This document shows, piece by piece, positions 19,294 to 30,283 of a DNA stretch of 64,000 nucleotides. The translations under genes and the position numbers were made by a program. Under the pieces are notes generated by a model. That model did no database searches. It saw only the letters and a program-made list of their open reading frames with translations, and had not been told where the DNA came from. The stretch's first letter is position 1. Every line of letters begins with the position of its first letter. This DNA is from Nostoc sp. FACHB-110. Lineage in GTDB: Bacteria > Cyanobacteriota > Cyanobacteriia > Cyanobacteriales > Nostocaceae. The stretch is taken from positions 248,001 through 312,000 of the forward strand of contig NZ_JACJRU010000003.1 of assembly GCF_014697425.1 (NCBI RefSeq), written 5' to 3'.

Positions 19294-19316
19294 TACTAAG
19301 AAATACGAAAGAATAA

Positions 19317-19643
19317 TTAAGAAGCAAGCTTTAAATTTACATAGCGATTCAAGCTAATTTTTTCCTCAGCAGCTTCAATAGCAAGCTTACGATGAAGTTC
19401 TGGCGGAATACGAACTTGAAATTTGCCGCTATAGTCTTTTTCTGCAATAGGTTCGGGAATAGACTCGCCGTTAGCTTCCATATCAGCTACTACTGCTTTA
19501 ACTAAAGATTCAATACCTTGAAATGCAGCTATTTTATCCTCATCAAGATAAGATAAGCTAGGAAATTCGGCACACAAACCCACGTATTCTTGATCTTCAG
19601 CCGACCAAGTAACTTTATAAGTGTAGTGGTCATAGTTCTTCAT
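19317..19643 (-). CDS. hicB: HicB-family antitoxin
   Basis: The 108-residue protein has an N-terminal HicB-like domain (YKVTWSAEDQEYVGLCAEFP) and a C-terminal ribbon-helix-helix segment (FQVRIPPELHRKLAIEAAEE followed by ISLNRYVNLKL). It should bind and neutralise the HicA RNase and repress their operon. It overlaps the end of hicA by 14 bases and follows it, the usual hicA-hicB order. It lies immediately beyond the end of CRISPR array 1. Confidence 0.88.
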   Translation of the reverse strand: MKNYDHYTYKVTWSAEDQEYVGLCAEFPSLSYLDEDKIAAFQGIESLVKAVVADMEANGESIPEPIAEKDYSGKFQVRIPPELHRKLAIEAAEEKISLNRYVNLKLAS

Positions 19644-19905
19644 TTTCTATGTCCTCAATCTTATTAGCCGCTTCCAATTTGCTTATCGCTTCCAAAACTT
19701 GTCTGACTTGGTAAACCTTAGCTTTTCCATTCTTCTCTTGAATGTTGACGCGCGGATCTCCAGGCCAAGGAGTTTTGTAAATAGAATGACTTCCTTCTTG
19801 CCTTGGATTCCCAAAATAATGATTGCAGATTTTAACTAAATCGCTAAAGTTTACATCTTTAGGGTTGTTTTTAATCTGAGCAAGAAGTTTTTCAGTTTTT
19901 GGCAT
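19630..19905 (-). CDS. hicA: HicA-family mRNA interferase toxin
   Basis: About 91 residues from the ATG at 19,905 (MPKTEKLLAQI). The toxin's dsRBD-like fold is suggested by the EGSHSIYKTPW segment, where the His is the catalytic residue in HicA proteins, and the terminal KVYQVRQVLEAI helix. HicA cleaves mRNA when free of HicB. The first ATG of the frame, at 19,917, adds only four residues. The protein is longer at the C-terminus than minimal HicA, with an acidic tail (IEDIENEEL). Confidence 0.82.
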   Translation of the reverse strand: MPKTEKLLAQIKNNPKDVNFSDLVKICNHYFGNPRQEGSHSIYKTPWPGDPRVNIQEKNGKAKVYQVRQVLEAISKLEAANKIEDIENEEL

Positions 19906-19917
19906 ATACCATACCAA

Positions 19918-20393
19918 GTCTATGCCAAATAAGTAAAATTACTTACAAAAATGACATATTATAAACACAATTTGGAGTTTATTTAACCTAATCATAGTAT
20001 CACTATTAATCCTATGTCAATAAAATTATTATCATTTAAGGAAAAAAAATTATTTATACCAATTTAATATGAAGACGCATATAAAAGCCAATTACCCCCC
20101 TTAATCCTCTCGTGGAAAGGCTACGGTGTATACACAAGTCGAAAATAGGCACTATGAAACCCATCCCGCCTAGAACTAAAGTTCCAGGCTGATAGCCAAA
20201 GTCCACTTAAGTGGACTGGAAGACATTTTTGGTTGAGTCATCTTCAGATGACTTGCGCTATGAGACTCGGAATTGATTCCGAGGCGGGACAGATAGACTG
20301 GGTGAAGGGGTGAAAGGGTACGGGGTGTGATATTAGGGTGAAATATTAGGGTGCGATCGCCCACATAATTTCTCTAACAAAATTTTGTCAAAA
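19918..20393. other. Intergenic region with repeat family R2, copy A
   Basis: No gene is supported here. Bases 20,119-20,300 are an incomplete copy of the R2 repeat, beginning GGCTACGGTGTATACACAAG and containing hairpins such as AAGTCCACTTAAGTGGACT and CGGAATTGATTCCG. Compared with the copies at 21,382 and 33,607 it is in the opposite orientation and lacks the second terminal inverted repeat. The upstream part (19,918-20,100) would hold the hicA promoter. Confidence 0.7.
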
Positions 20394-20606
20394 TTATTCA
20401 TCATCGTCATCAAAATTATCATCATCATCTGTATCTAATTCTTCATTATCTACTTCAGGTTCAGGACAATCTACTTTTTCAAATGTATAAGCACCCCAAA
20501 GATATTCTTCTGTTTCTCTGTCACATTGTTCTTCAATGCGTTGTAAGCTTTCTTCGGTGCTAGATTCACGGCTATAATCAAAACCAAAAGATGTATCGAT
20601 TTGCAT
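20394..20606 (-). CDS. Small very acidic protein
   Basis: This 70-residue protein starts MQIDTSFGFDYS, with an AAAAGAA site upstream, and ends in an almost pure Asp/Glu tail (DTDDDDNFDDDDE). No family is recognised. Such composition can mimic nucleic acid or simply be a flexible tail. It lies downstream of the PH-like membrane gene and the cmr operon on the same strand, separated by repeat sequence, so a link to CRISPR is only positional. Confidence 0.55.
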   Translation of the reverse strand: MQIDTSFGFDYSRESSTEESLQRIEEQCDRETEEYLWGAYTFEKVDCPEPEVDNEELDTDDDDNFDDDDE

Positions 20607-20760
20607 TGTTTATTCTTTTCATAATATTGGTGTAAATCTTGCTCTTAAACCTAACCCCCAGCCCCTTACGCCAGTTGCTACAACGGGGGGAACCCCCGCA
20701 ACGCACTGGCTCCCCTACGAGGGAAGGGGAGGAATTATTAATATTGGCAATTAACCAAAC

Positions 20761-21261
20761 TTAATCTCGCCGTAGCACCCGTTTAATATCTTTATCATCA
20801 TTGAAGGCTTTTCTAATTTTCTCAGCCACGCCCAAAGCGTTAGGAATAGCCAAAAGGAAAAGTTTAGTATGAGAATAATCACTAGAAAAAATGTGAATAT
20901 CTCCTAACAAGAGTGGTCTTTTACCGCACCAAGTTCTTACTAAATCGTATAACTGGTATAGTAAATTTCTTTCTACTTTAATATCCAGCACTCGATAAAG
21001 TTCTAGAAAATTCACCTCTTTTAAAAACACACCATTTTTAGTAATGAGTCGTTGATTAGTTAAGATATAACCTGTGGAACGAACTTGAAGATATTGCCAA
21101 TAAAAATAAGGCAGGGGTAGAATTGTCCAAATCAACAGAATGAGCAGCAAGTTCCAGAAAAAATTATCAGCGACTATTTTAAATAAGGAGGGATGAAAGT
21201 TTAAAATTCCCTCCTCTGCTGCTGATAAAATCATGTTGCCTTTATTGACTTTCTTCACCAT
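20761..21261 (-). CDS. Membrane protein with bacterial PH-like (bPH2/DUF304) domain
   Basis: The product, about 166 residues, starts MVKKVNKGN after a GGAGG ribosome site; the longer frame from 21,324 is not supported. A pair of hydrophobic helices (FFWNLLLILLIWTILPLPYF) is followed by a PH-like beta domain with the typical YILTNQRLITKNGVFLKEVNFLELYRVLDI. YdbS/DUF304 proteins of this type are membrane-associated and of unclear role. It lies just beyond the end of the cmr operon in the same direction, with a repeat between, so it could be an accessory or an unrelated passenger. Confidence 0.75.
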   Translation of the reverse strand: MVKKVNKGNMILSAAEEGILNFHPSLFKIVADNFFWNLLLILLIWTILPLPYFYWQYLQVRSTGYILTNQRLITKNGVFLKEVNFLELYRVLDIKVERNLLYQLYDLVRTWCGKRPLLLGDIHIFSSDYSHTKLFLLAIPNALGVAEKIRKAFNDDKDIKRVLRRD

Positions 21262-21381
21262 ATATCCTCCAAATTTATGATGACAATTGGAGTATGACAT
21301 AGCGGTGGAAAGCGGAAATTCCAAAGAATTTAACTGAGTTCGACGGATTTAAAAACCCCTTTCCAAACCTCTCCCCTAAAA

Positions 21382-21593
21382 GGCTATGGTGTACAAACAA
21401 ATCTCGGTTGAGTGCATCTGTCCCGCCTCGGAATAAATTCCGAGTCTCACAGCGCAAGTCCTCTGAAGAGGACTAAACAAAAAACTCATTCCAGTCCACG
21501 CTTTGTGGACTTTCGCTATGAGCCTGGAACTTTAGTTCAAGGCGGGATAGGCTTTAATACAGATTATTTTCGACTTGTGTGTACACCGTAGCC
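21382..21593. repeat. Repeat family R2, copy B
   Basis: About 212 bp bounded by the inverted ends GGCTATGGTGTACA and TGTACACCGTAGCC, with internal hairpins (CGGAATAAATTCCG, CCAGTCCACGCTTTGTGG). It fills most of the gap between the PH-like gene and the cmr operon. Copies at 20,119 and 33,607 share its core. The terminal inverted repeats make it MITE-like. Confidence 0.75.
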
Positions 21594-21638
21594 GCTTCGG
21601 AGATGGGTTGGGGAGAGGTTAATCTAATTTGCGTAATT

Positions 21639-23339
21639 TTATAAAGGAGATCGCGGCCAGAGTTTCTGAAAACCTTTGGCTTGATTTTGTTGAGAATTCA
21701 GAAACTTGACAAACTGTTTTGATTCAGGTGAATCATCGGGAAACAGCGTCAGCAGTTCTAAATAACCTGCGGTGGTTTTGGGTATAGGCTTGTTAGGATT
21801 TTTAGGATCTTTGACTAAACGAACAAGCGGATACATTCGATGCCAAAGTCTACCGATTTGCCCCATCTGTCCGGTAATTGACGAACGGTAAATTGAACCT
21901 TCTGGCTGCGTTCTCGAAATTGCTTCTTGGTAAGGGCCATGCAGCCAAAAAATAGCTTCACTGTCTTCTTTGTCATTGGCTTGTCGTCCCCATACTTGCA
22001 CGTTTTGGGGATGCCATGCTTCGCGCCAAGCGGCTGGTTGTTTGGGGTTGGGGGTGATGCTTTGTAACTGCATCCAATCTTGGGCTGTTTGCCGCACTTT
22101 ATCGATAAATTCGCCTACTTGCTCTAGTTTACGCACTTGCACATCTCGAATGAGCGATCGCTCTCCCAACCATTGCCAGTGACAACCAATTAGCGGTTTG
22201 TATCCCGCTTCGTAGTATTCTTCATAAAATAGGCGATGATCTGCCCGTCGCCAAGATTTGCCAAAACCACCCAACACAATAGCGAACCGCGTTAAATCCG
22301 CCACCAGTTTTTTCAACGCTTCTTCTTGTTGAGAATTAGCTAGTTGACTAGCCAGTAACCAAACTAATTCACCCTCAACATTATAAGTCGGTTGGGCGTA
22401 AGAACCTCGGCCAAAGCTGTCTATCTCTAAGTGAGAATCTCGAAAACTCATCCCCAAAAGCCCGATATTGCCCTTACCTTGGACACTACCAAACAAATTG
22501 TTGACAATTTGCTCTGCCATGTCTGCATTCGTCAAGCCGCCAAAAATTCGCAAAGCATGACCCCGCAAACCAGCCCGAAAAATATTAGCGCGAAACTCTC
22601 CTGTGCCATCAATTAACTTCGCTGCTTGTCCCTGGCCTTTGATGCGTGCTTGGTAAAGAATATTGCCCTTGTGTTGTTCTGGTTGCCCGTAGCCAGCAGA
22701 CACACGACAACCAATCCCTGTAGAAAGTGCCTTTTCCCATATCTCCCAGACTGTCTGCCATTCTGAATCTTTCAAAGGGGTGTTACTAGAAATGCCGAAT
22801 TGCAGTTCTGGTTTATACAAAGAAATTTGGATAAACGCACTTGATGGTTTATTTCCTTCCTTAGTCCCAACTTGCCAATTCTGCTGCGGATGCACAATGT
22901 CTACTAAATTTTCCGTCCAGGCGGTATCAGTAGGATAACCACCATGAAAACGTAAAATTCCTGGTTGCAATTCTCCATCAGCCGAAATTGTGCCGCAGTA
23001 CAATGCTGCTTGTTCCTTGGTGCAAGCGCGACGAAAAATCCCCTTCATACTGCTACCGGGATAAAACGGCCAGCCCCTCGCGCCAATCACCGGGCGAATT
23101 ACACCCTCATCTTGACCGCTATTGGTAATAAATCGCCAAGTTAAAGTGTAAGTCCGAGTTTGAACTTCAGCCCCAGGTTCAGGAAGGTTGGGATAAGCTT
23201 TGTCTACCCATTCATCAGCCCAACGTGTAGCGTCTTGTTCTTCCGCGCCAGGAACCAGCCTTTGAATTTGGCAACGTCCATTAATCTGCGCCCGAAACAT
23301 CATCGGCACTTTTTTCGCAGGATCGGGAATGACTGTCAT
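21639..23339 (-). CDS. cmr6: Cmr6-like protein with two RAMP domains
   Basis: At 566 residues this is about twice the usual length of Cmr6. The first RAMP unit has FYPGSSMKGIFRRA (93-106) and the glycine-rich loop GIGCRVSAGYGQ (208-219). A second unit follows with FRAGLRGHALRIFGGL (254-269), LFGSVQGKGNIGLLGMSF (282-299) and IVLGGFGKSWRRADH (354-368). Cmr6 and Cmr1 cap the Cas7 backbone of type III-B effectors near the target 3' end. No separate cmr1 is present, so the second unit may replace Cmr1; this is inference. Its start overlaps the cmr5 stop by four bases, so it is the last gene of the operon. Confidence 0.8.
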   Translation of the reverse strand: MTVIPDPAKKVPMMFRAQINGRCQIQRLVPGAEEQDATRWADEWVDKAYPNLPEPGAEVQTRTYTLTWRFITNSGQDEGVIRPVIGARGWPFYPGSSMKGIFRRACTKEQAALYCGTISADGELQPGILRFHGGYPTDTAWTENLVDIVHPQQNWQVGTKEGNKPSSAFIQISLYKPELQFGISSNTPLKDSEWQTVWEIWEKALSTGIGCRVSAGYGQPEQHKGNILYQARIKGQGQAAKLIDGTGEFRANIFRAGLRGHALRIFGGLTNADMAEQIVNNLFGSVQGKGNIGLLGMSFRDSHLEIDSFGRGSYAQPTYNVEGELVWLLASQLANSQQEEALKKLVADLTRFAIVLGGFGKSWRRADHRLFYEEYYEAGYKPLIGCHWQWLGERSLIRDVQVRKLEQVGEFIDKVRQTAQDWMQLQSITPNPKQPAAWREAWHPQNVQVWGRQANDKEDSEAIFWLHGPYQEAISRTQPEGSIYRSSITGQMGQIGRLWHRMYPLVRLVKDPKNPNKPIPKTTAGYLELLTLFPDDSPESKQFVKFLNSQQNQAKGFQKLWPRSPL

Positions 23340-23740
23340 GATTTTTCCCCTTTATATCGTTGCGTCCACCAAACAATACAGTCACATAGTTGCGTCAACA
23401 CTGCTAATGCTACCCGTTGGTCATTGATGTGGAGTTGCCAGAGTTTATCAGACATTGTTTGAATCTGCTCAACATTATTGAGGTTGACAGCATCATTGGG
23501 AATTTCGACTCCAGCTTTTTTCATAATTGCTGCTAAAGCATTCCAGGTTGCTTTCCAATATTCAGCTTTCTCCGGTTCTTTAGCTTTTAAACGCAGATGT
23601 TCTCCCCAAAAACGTTCCAACCCGTAAGCAACAGACATCCGCATTTTGTAAGATTGGTTGAGAGATTTTTCATCTCGCTTTTTGGCATCTATTACCAATT
23701 GTCGCGCTATTCGGTCTAGTTCGTAAGATTTCCAAGCCAT
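23336..23740 (-). CDS. cmr5: Cmr5, small subunit of the type III-B complex
   Basis: The 134-residue, mostly helical protein fits Cmr5 (Cas11 group). The segment RIARQLVIDAKKRDEKS, the internal MSVAYGLERFWGEHL and the C-terminal QRVALAVLTQLCDCIVWW are in line with the family, which lines the inside of the effector and holds the target strand. It overlaps cmr4 by one base and cmr6 by four, so translation is coupled. Sequence conservation of Cmr5 is low; position in the operon is the stronger evidence. Confidence 0.82.
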   Translation of the reverse strand: MAWKSYELDRIARQLVIDAKKRDEKSLNQSYKMRMSVAYGLERFWGEHLRLKAKEPEKAEYWKATWNALAAIMKKAGVEIPNDAVNLNNVEQIQTMSDKLWQLHINDQRVALAVLTQLCDCIVWWTQRYKGEKS

Positions 23741-24549
23741 TATTTATATGCTCCCCCTAAAGTAACTTGACAACGACCAAAACCAATTGACTCTAGCCCA
23801 CCAAAATAAAGTTCATCAGACGCATCTTTTCCAAAAGGTTGCCAACCTGTTTGTTTCACAGCAATTGGGAAAATTAAAATACTTCCTTCTGGTAATGCTT
23901 CGACGTTAAAAAATGCACCGCCTTCTACTTTCTTTTCGTTGTCGGCAAGTTTGACTCGGCTTTGGCGATAAAGTGCCATATCGTGCAGCATGGCAATATC
24001 ATTGTTATCGACTACAACTAAGTTGTTTGGCTCCAAATTAGATCCGGTTGGTATCCAAGCTGAGAGGTCTGCTTCATGTTCGATTTCGATAAAGCCTAAG
24101 TTAAAAAACAAAATTTTACGGTTGGTGTCAACTTGACGACCTTGCAAAGCTTTGGGTGCTGTGTAAGGGTCTGGTAGAGTTGCAGTGATGCCAGTAATTT
24201 GCTTGTAACGTTTGAGTAACCAGGGACAAGTTACCCAAACAATGGGTTGACCAGGACAGAAAACAGGTAGCCAGACTAAGGAGGCGTATTCAAACTTAAC
24301 TAATGCTTCGGTGGTAGTGTCTTCCTGTCCTGATACGGCTTGATGACCATACCATGTATTTTCTGTACCTGGTTCGTGCGATCGCATATCTGCCCTAAAC
24401 CTACCACGAATTGAACTACCAGGAATAATCCCAGTTTGGGTAAATTGGTCGCGGAAAATTAAGTTAAGATTGCCTGTTTCTTCTCCCGCACTTGCACCAA
24501 CGTGCAGAGGTGCTAAGGTTTCAATTATGCCGTAAGCTTTTTGGTACAT
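23740..24549 (-). CDS. cmr4: Cmr4, Cas7-type backbone subunit
   Basis: The 269-residue protein has Cmr4 landmarks: LAPLHVGASAG (12-22), IIPGSSIRGRFRA (41-53) and a C-terminal glycine-rich LYFGGLESIGFGRCQV. In active Cmr4 and Csm3 an Asp in the loop before PGSS cuts the target RNA. Here that loop reads GNLNLIFRDQFTQTG, with Leu or Asn where the Asp is expected, so backbone RNA cleavage may be lost unless the nearby D34 serves. That alignment was made by eye. A gap of 175 bases with palindromic repeats separates it from cmr3. Confidence 0.85.
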   Translation of the reverse strand: MYQKAYGIIETLAPLHVGASAGEETGNLNLIFRDQFTQTGIIPGSSIRGRFRADMRSHEPGTENTWYGHQAVSGQEDTTTEALVKFEYASLVWLPVFCPGQPIVWVTCPWLLKRYKQITGITATLPDPYTAPKALQGRQVDTNRKILFFNLGFIEIEHEADLSAWIPTGSNLEPNNLVVVDNNDIAMLHDMALYRQSRVKLADNEKKVEGGAFFNVEALPEGSILIFPIAVKQTGWQPFGKDASDELYFGGLESIGFGRCQVTLGGAYK

Positions 24550-24724
24550 TGATTATGACTCCATATTGATAGCTGTTAACTGATAACGCTGAAGGTGAAG
24601 GTGTGGTGAAGGTGTAGGTTGGCTGGAGGAACAGAACCCAACATTCACGCATACTCTGTTGGGTTACGCTATCGCTACACCCAACCTACTATTCTGATAA
24701 CTGTTAACTGATAACTGATAACTG
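24550..24724. repeat. Palindromic and heptad repeats inside the cmr operon
   Basis: The cmr3-cmr4 gap holds GGTGAAGGTG units and a hairpin built from GTAGGTTGG/CCAACCTAC with an inner AACCCAAC/GTTGGGTT. The remainder is TGATAACTGTTAACTGATAAC heptads. The rest of the operon is tightly packed, so this is a later insertion that may reduce read-through to cmr4-cmr5-cmr6. Confidence 0.7.
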
Positions 24725-27846
<3,122 letters not shown>

Positions 27847-27935
27847 TTAGTAATGTTTCAGTAACACATAATCTAGCAGGTAGGTGGAAGCCACCCTTTC
27901 CAGCTACCCCTTGTATTGCAGATAATTGACCTTCA

Positions 27936-27972
27936 GATACCCGACTTCTTTAAGAAGTCGGGTATCTTTTGA
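27936..27972. terminator. Hairpin upstream of the cmr operon
   Basis: GATACCCGACTTCTT and AAGAAGTCGGGTATC form a nearly perfect 15-bp stem, followed on the plus strand by TTTTGATTT. It lies between the small membrane gene and cas10 and probably insulates the cmr operon. Confidence 0.6.
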
Positions 27973-27988
27973 TTTACGAAAATATGAT

Positions 27989-28258
27989 TTAAGGCTTGAG
28001 CATCTGTTGTATAGATACCCAAATGACAGCCGCAACACCGACAAAGAGGGTAATAACAACATCTTCACCCAATAAGCTTCTTACTTGTTGTGAAGTAATG
28101 AGTGTATAGATTGTACTACTACCAGCGATGACTCCAGATGCACTAGTTGTTACATTTACAAACTGTGCTAAACTCAATTTTCTGATTTTGACTACTAAAT
28201 GATATGTAACACAAACAACAATCAAAACAGCCAACAAAATCAATTTGGTTGAACTCAT
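27989..28258 (-). CDS. Small membrane protein, three predicted helices
   Basis: This 89-residue protein has hydrophobic segments at about 6-24, 40-54 and 66-85 and no motif I recognise. It lies upstream of cas10 in the same direction but is separated by a hairpin. Many type III loci carry small membrane effectors, so a link to defence is possible, but the sequence alone does not show it. Confidence 0.6.
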   Translation of the reverse strand: MSSTKLILLAVLIVVCVTYHLVVKIRKLSLAQFVNVTTSASGVIAGSSTIYTLITSQQVRSLLGEDVVITLFVGVAAVIWVSIQQMLKP

Positions 28259-28398
28259 AAAGCTTCCCGCCTCTTTCTATGCAAATATCTAAGTTCCAAG
28301 ATTCAAACGCTACGAAGACTAATACTTAGGTATGCAAACATCAACAAATGCGACAGATTCGCACTGCTGTTGAACTTGCAACCTCAAGTTACGTAAAG

Positions 28399-28713
28399 TT
28401 AATCTCGATATTTGTAGAATGTGCGGAAAGCTCGTGTTAGTGAAAATCTGTTGAAAACTCTCGCTTCTGGTTTATTTTTGTAGCGTTCTTTTACTAATTG
28501 ATTCGTAAAATCACAGTCGGAGTTTTGTCTGGTTCTGAGTTGGACTTGCAACCCATACTTGTTAAAAAGTATGATTCGATACTGTTGCGTTCTTGCTGTT
28601 TGTGGCTGAGGCTTGCTGTATATGTTTAAAACAAGCTTTTCAGGTGTAGCAGTTAATCGTTTAATTATCAAGGTTGGATTACCCCTTGGAGCATTTGATA
28701 TGATCAAAGCCAT
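28399..28713 (-). CDS. Conserved-looking hypothetical protein
   Basis: About 104 basic residues starting MALIISNAPRGNPTLIIKRL. The ATG at 28,713 is preferred over 28,791 because GAGGAA sits six bases upstream. No transmembrane segment or signal peptide is seen and no family is recognised. It is divergent from the DUF5674 gene. Confidence 0.6.
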   Translation of the reverse strand: MALIISNAPRGNPTLIIKRLTATPEKLVLNIYSKPQPQTARTQQYRIILFNKYGLQVQLRTRQNSDCDFTNQLVKERYKNKPEARVFNRFSLTRAFRTFYKYRD

Positions 28714-28820
28714 AAAAAATTCCTCGTTTTTGGACGATATTCTTTGTATACCACAGCTAGTCATAAAATGGGAATAAATCGCTAGGCACATATAAACTAT
28801 GTATAGAGGTTGTAATTTGG

Positions 28821-29153
28821 ATGATTCTGCTGTTACGTGATCGCGCTACGCCTGAACAACTTGAACAAATGTTAAAACAGCATAAGTTTTATATCAAAAC
28901 CGCAATTGATATTGAGCGTCGAGTGTTGGTTGGTGGTGGTGGTTTGCACGCTGATTGCGAAGAAAAGTTACTAGATGACGGCAGCAGGCAACAAGACATT
29001 TGGGCTGCCAGTTTTATGCCTTTAACTGGGAAAATCATCTATGAGTCTATGGTCAATCTCCGTCCTCGCCAAAACCGTTCAATGGAGATTTTAGATCCTA
29101 ATATTAAAGAAAGAGTAGGGCAAATTATTATTGAGTTCCTGGGAAACCTATGA
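28821..29153 (+). CDS. DUF5674 family protein
   Basis: The 110-residue protein matches the DUF5674 pattern as I remember it: ERRVLVGGGGLHADCEEKLLDDGS followed by QQDIWAASF and a C-terminal amphipathic helix. Members are small cytosolic proteins of unknown function found in cyanobacteria and other bacteria. It overlaps the next gene by four bases (ATGA), so they are translationally coupled. Confidence 0.75.
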   Translation: MILLLRDRATPEQLEQMLKQHKFYIKTAIDIERRVLVGGGGLHADCEEKLLDDGSRQQDIWAASFMPLTGKIIYESMVNLRPRQNRSMEILDPNIKERVGQIIIEFLGNL

Positions 29154-29524
29154 TCGAAGTGACACCACAACAGCAAATTTTTATGCAAGATGATGTTCCT
29201 ACCCGGTTACATCATCTTGCTGGACACTTGTCACAAATTCAATGTTTGTGGACTCAAGCATCATCCGCAGATGTGATACTTGCTTTGGTCAATGAAAGCC
29301 GATATTTTATTGAATGGACTGTACCAGATATGGTCAAGGCAGATGATATTGACCGAGCCGCAGAATTAGTTGATTTAGTTCGTCTTCTGACTCGTTGGCT
29401 ATTCCATTGGGATAATATTTGGTTTGATACTGAACAAAGGCAATCTGCGGCTAGGCAAACCCAAGATTGGTTGCGTCGGGTTTTAGAAATTTCTGGCAGA
29501 GAACCGGAATCGCTGAGTGCGTAG
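29150..29524 (+). CDS. Hypothetical partner of the DUF5674 protein
   Basis: The 124-residue protein is helical and rich in Trp and Gln (IQCLWTQASSADVILALVNE, VDLVRLLTRWLFHWDN). No domain is recognised. The four-base overlap with the DUF5674 gene and shared strand indicate a two-gene operon and a joint role. It is not obviously linked to the CRISPR genes on either side. Confidence 0.65.
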   Translation: MIEVTPQQQIFMQDDVPTRLHHLAGHLSQIQCLWTQASSADVILALVNESRYFIEWTVPDMVKADDIDRAAELVDLVRLLTRWLFHWDNIWFDTEQRQSAARQTQDWLRRVLEISGREPESLSA

Positions 29525-29692
29525 TTAGATGTAAATAAAGCGATGTTTGTAATTTAGAATAAATTTGAGTTGAAAGTTGACTATGAGAAATATATGTAAC
29601 TTAAAATGAAATACTCAAATAATAAAACTCATTAAGTCGCAATTTAAGTTAATCTTAAATAAGAGAATCAAACATCTTTGATTCAGATTCAA

Positions 29693-29728
29693 CCCTACCG
29701 ATTGGGTTAAATCGGAATAGTTGAAAAC
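29693..29728 (+). repeat. Orphan CRISPR repeat
   Basis: One 36-bp repeat identical to the array 1 repeat except for GTTGAAAAC in place of GTTGGAAAC at the end. It is in plus orientation, opposite to array 2, and has no second repeat within reach. It may be the relic of a fourth array or an off-target integration. Confidence 0.85.
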
Positions 29729-29875
29729 TAAACGCAGTAATCAGGCGTACCTGTTAGACGTTTAACCAACAAATACTGAATAGCAGGATGAGACGGTATT
29801 AAAATTGAACAATTAAAACACCAAATCATTCCTGCTTTCAGTATCAGCTTTTTAATTCAATGAAATTTATGTAAA

Positions 29876-30054
29876 CACATATCTTGCACCTAGCCCTAGC
29901 GAATGGAATTCGCGGCTATACAAACGAAGTCCGCCTACGCGGACTAACTAAAATCAAGGATTGGGAACCTGCGTGGTGCGTCAAGCGCAGCGCAAGCGCG
30001 ATAGGCAGGTTTTGTCTGTGTAGCTGCGACTTCAGTCGCTTGATGCAAGATGTG
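29876..30054. repeat. Repeat family R1, copy 2
   Basis: About 179 bp with ends CACATATCTTGCAC and GATGCAAGATGTG and an inner TAGCCCTAGCGAATGGAATT and GCGACTTCAGTCGC. It runs in the opposite direction to copy 1 at 2,005. Confidence 0.75.
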
Positions 30055-30216
30055 AATAAAGAAAAACAAAATAATTTTTCGTAAATTTAGTATATAGATT
30101 TCTGCTGAATTAACACTTCGTCAAATGAATTAATACCTCAGCTAAAATCTTTACCATAGTACGAGTCTTTTTTAGTTATCAAAACTAGAAAATTTAAGCT
30201 TCTAGTTTTGAGTTGC

Positions 30217-30250
30217 AAACCCTACCGATTTAGCCCAATCGGTAGGGTTT
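30217..30250. repeat. Palindrome derived from a CRISPR repeat
   Basis: AAACCCTACCGATT and AATCGGTAGGGTTT, separated by TAGCCC, form a perfect 14-bp stem. The right part is the last 22 bases of the array 2 repeat as read on the plus strand; the left arm is its mirror. It lies 33 bp beyond the last repeat of array 2, at the end of the array transcript. Confidence 0.8.
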
Positions 30251-30283
30251 GGTTGACTTTTACAGAGACTTTGAGACTAAATC

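Larger units (their letters stand above)
29525..30283. other. Non-coding region with orphan CRISPR repeat, R1 repeat and hairpins
   Basis: No gene is supported in these 759 bases. They hold a lone CRISPR repeat (29,693-29,728), a copy of repeat R1 (29,876-30,054), a perfect-stem hairpin (30,180-30,210; CAAAACTAGAA with TTCTAGTTTTG) and a repeat-derived palindrome (30,217-30,250) at the distal end of array 2. Confidence 0.7.
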
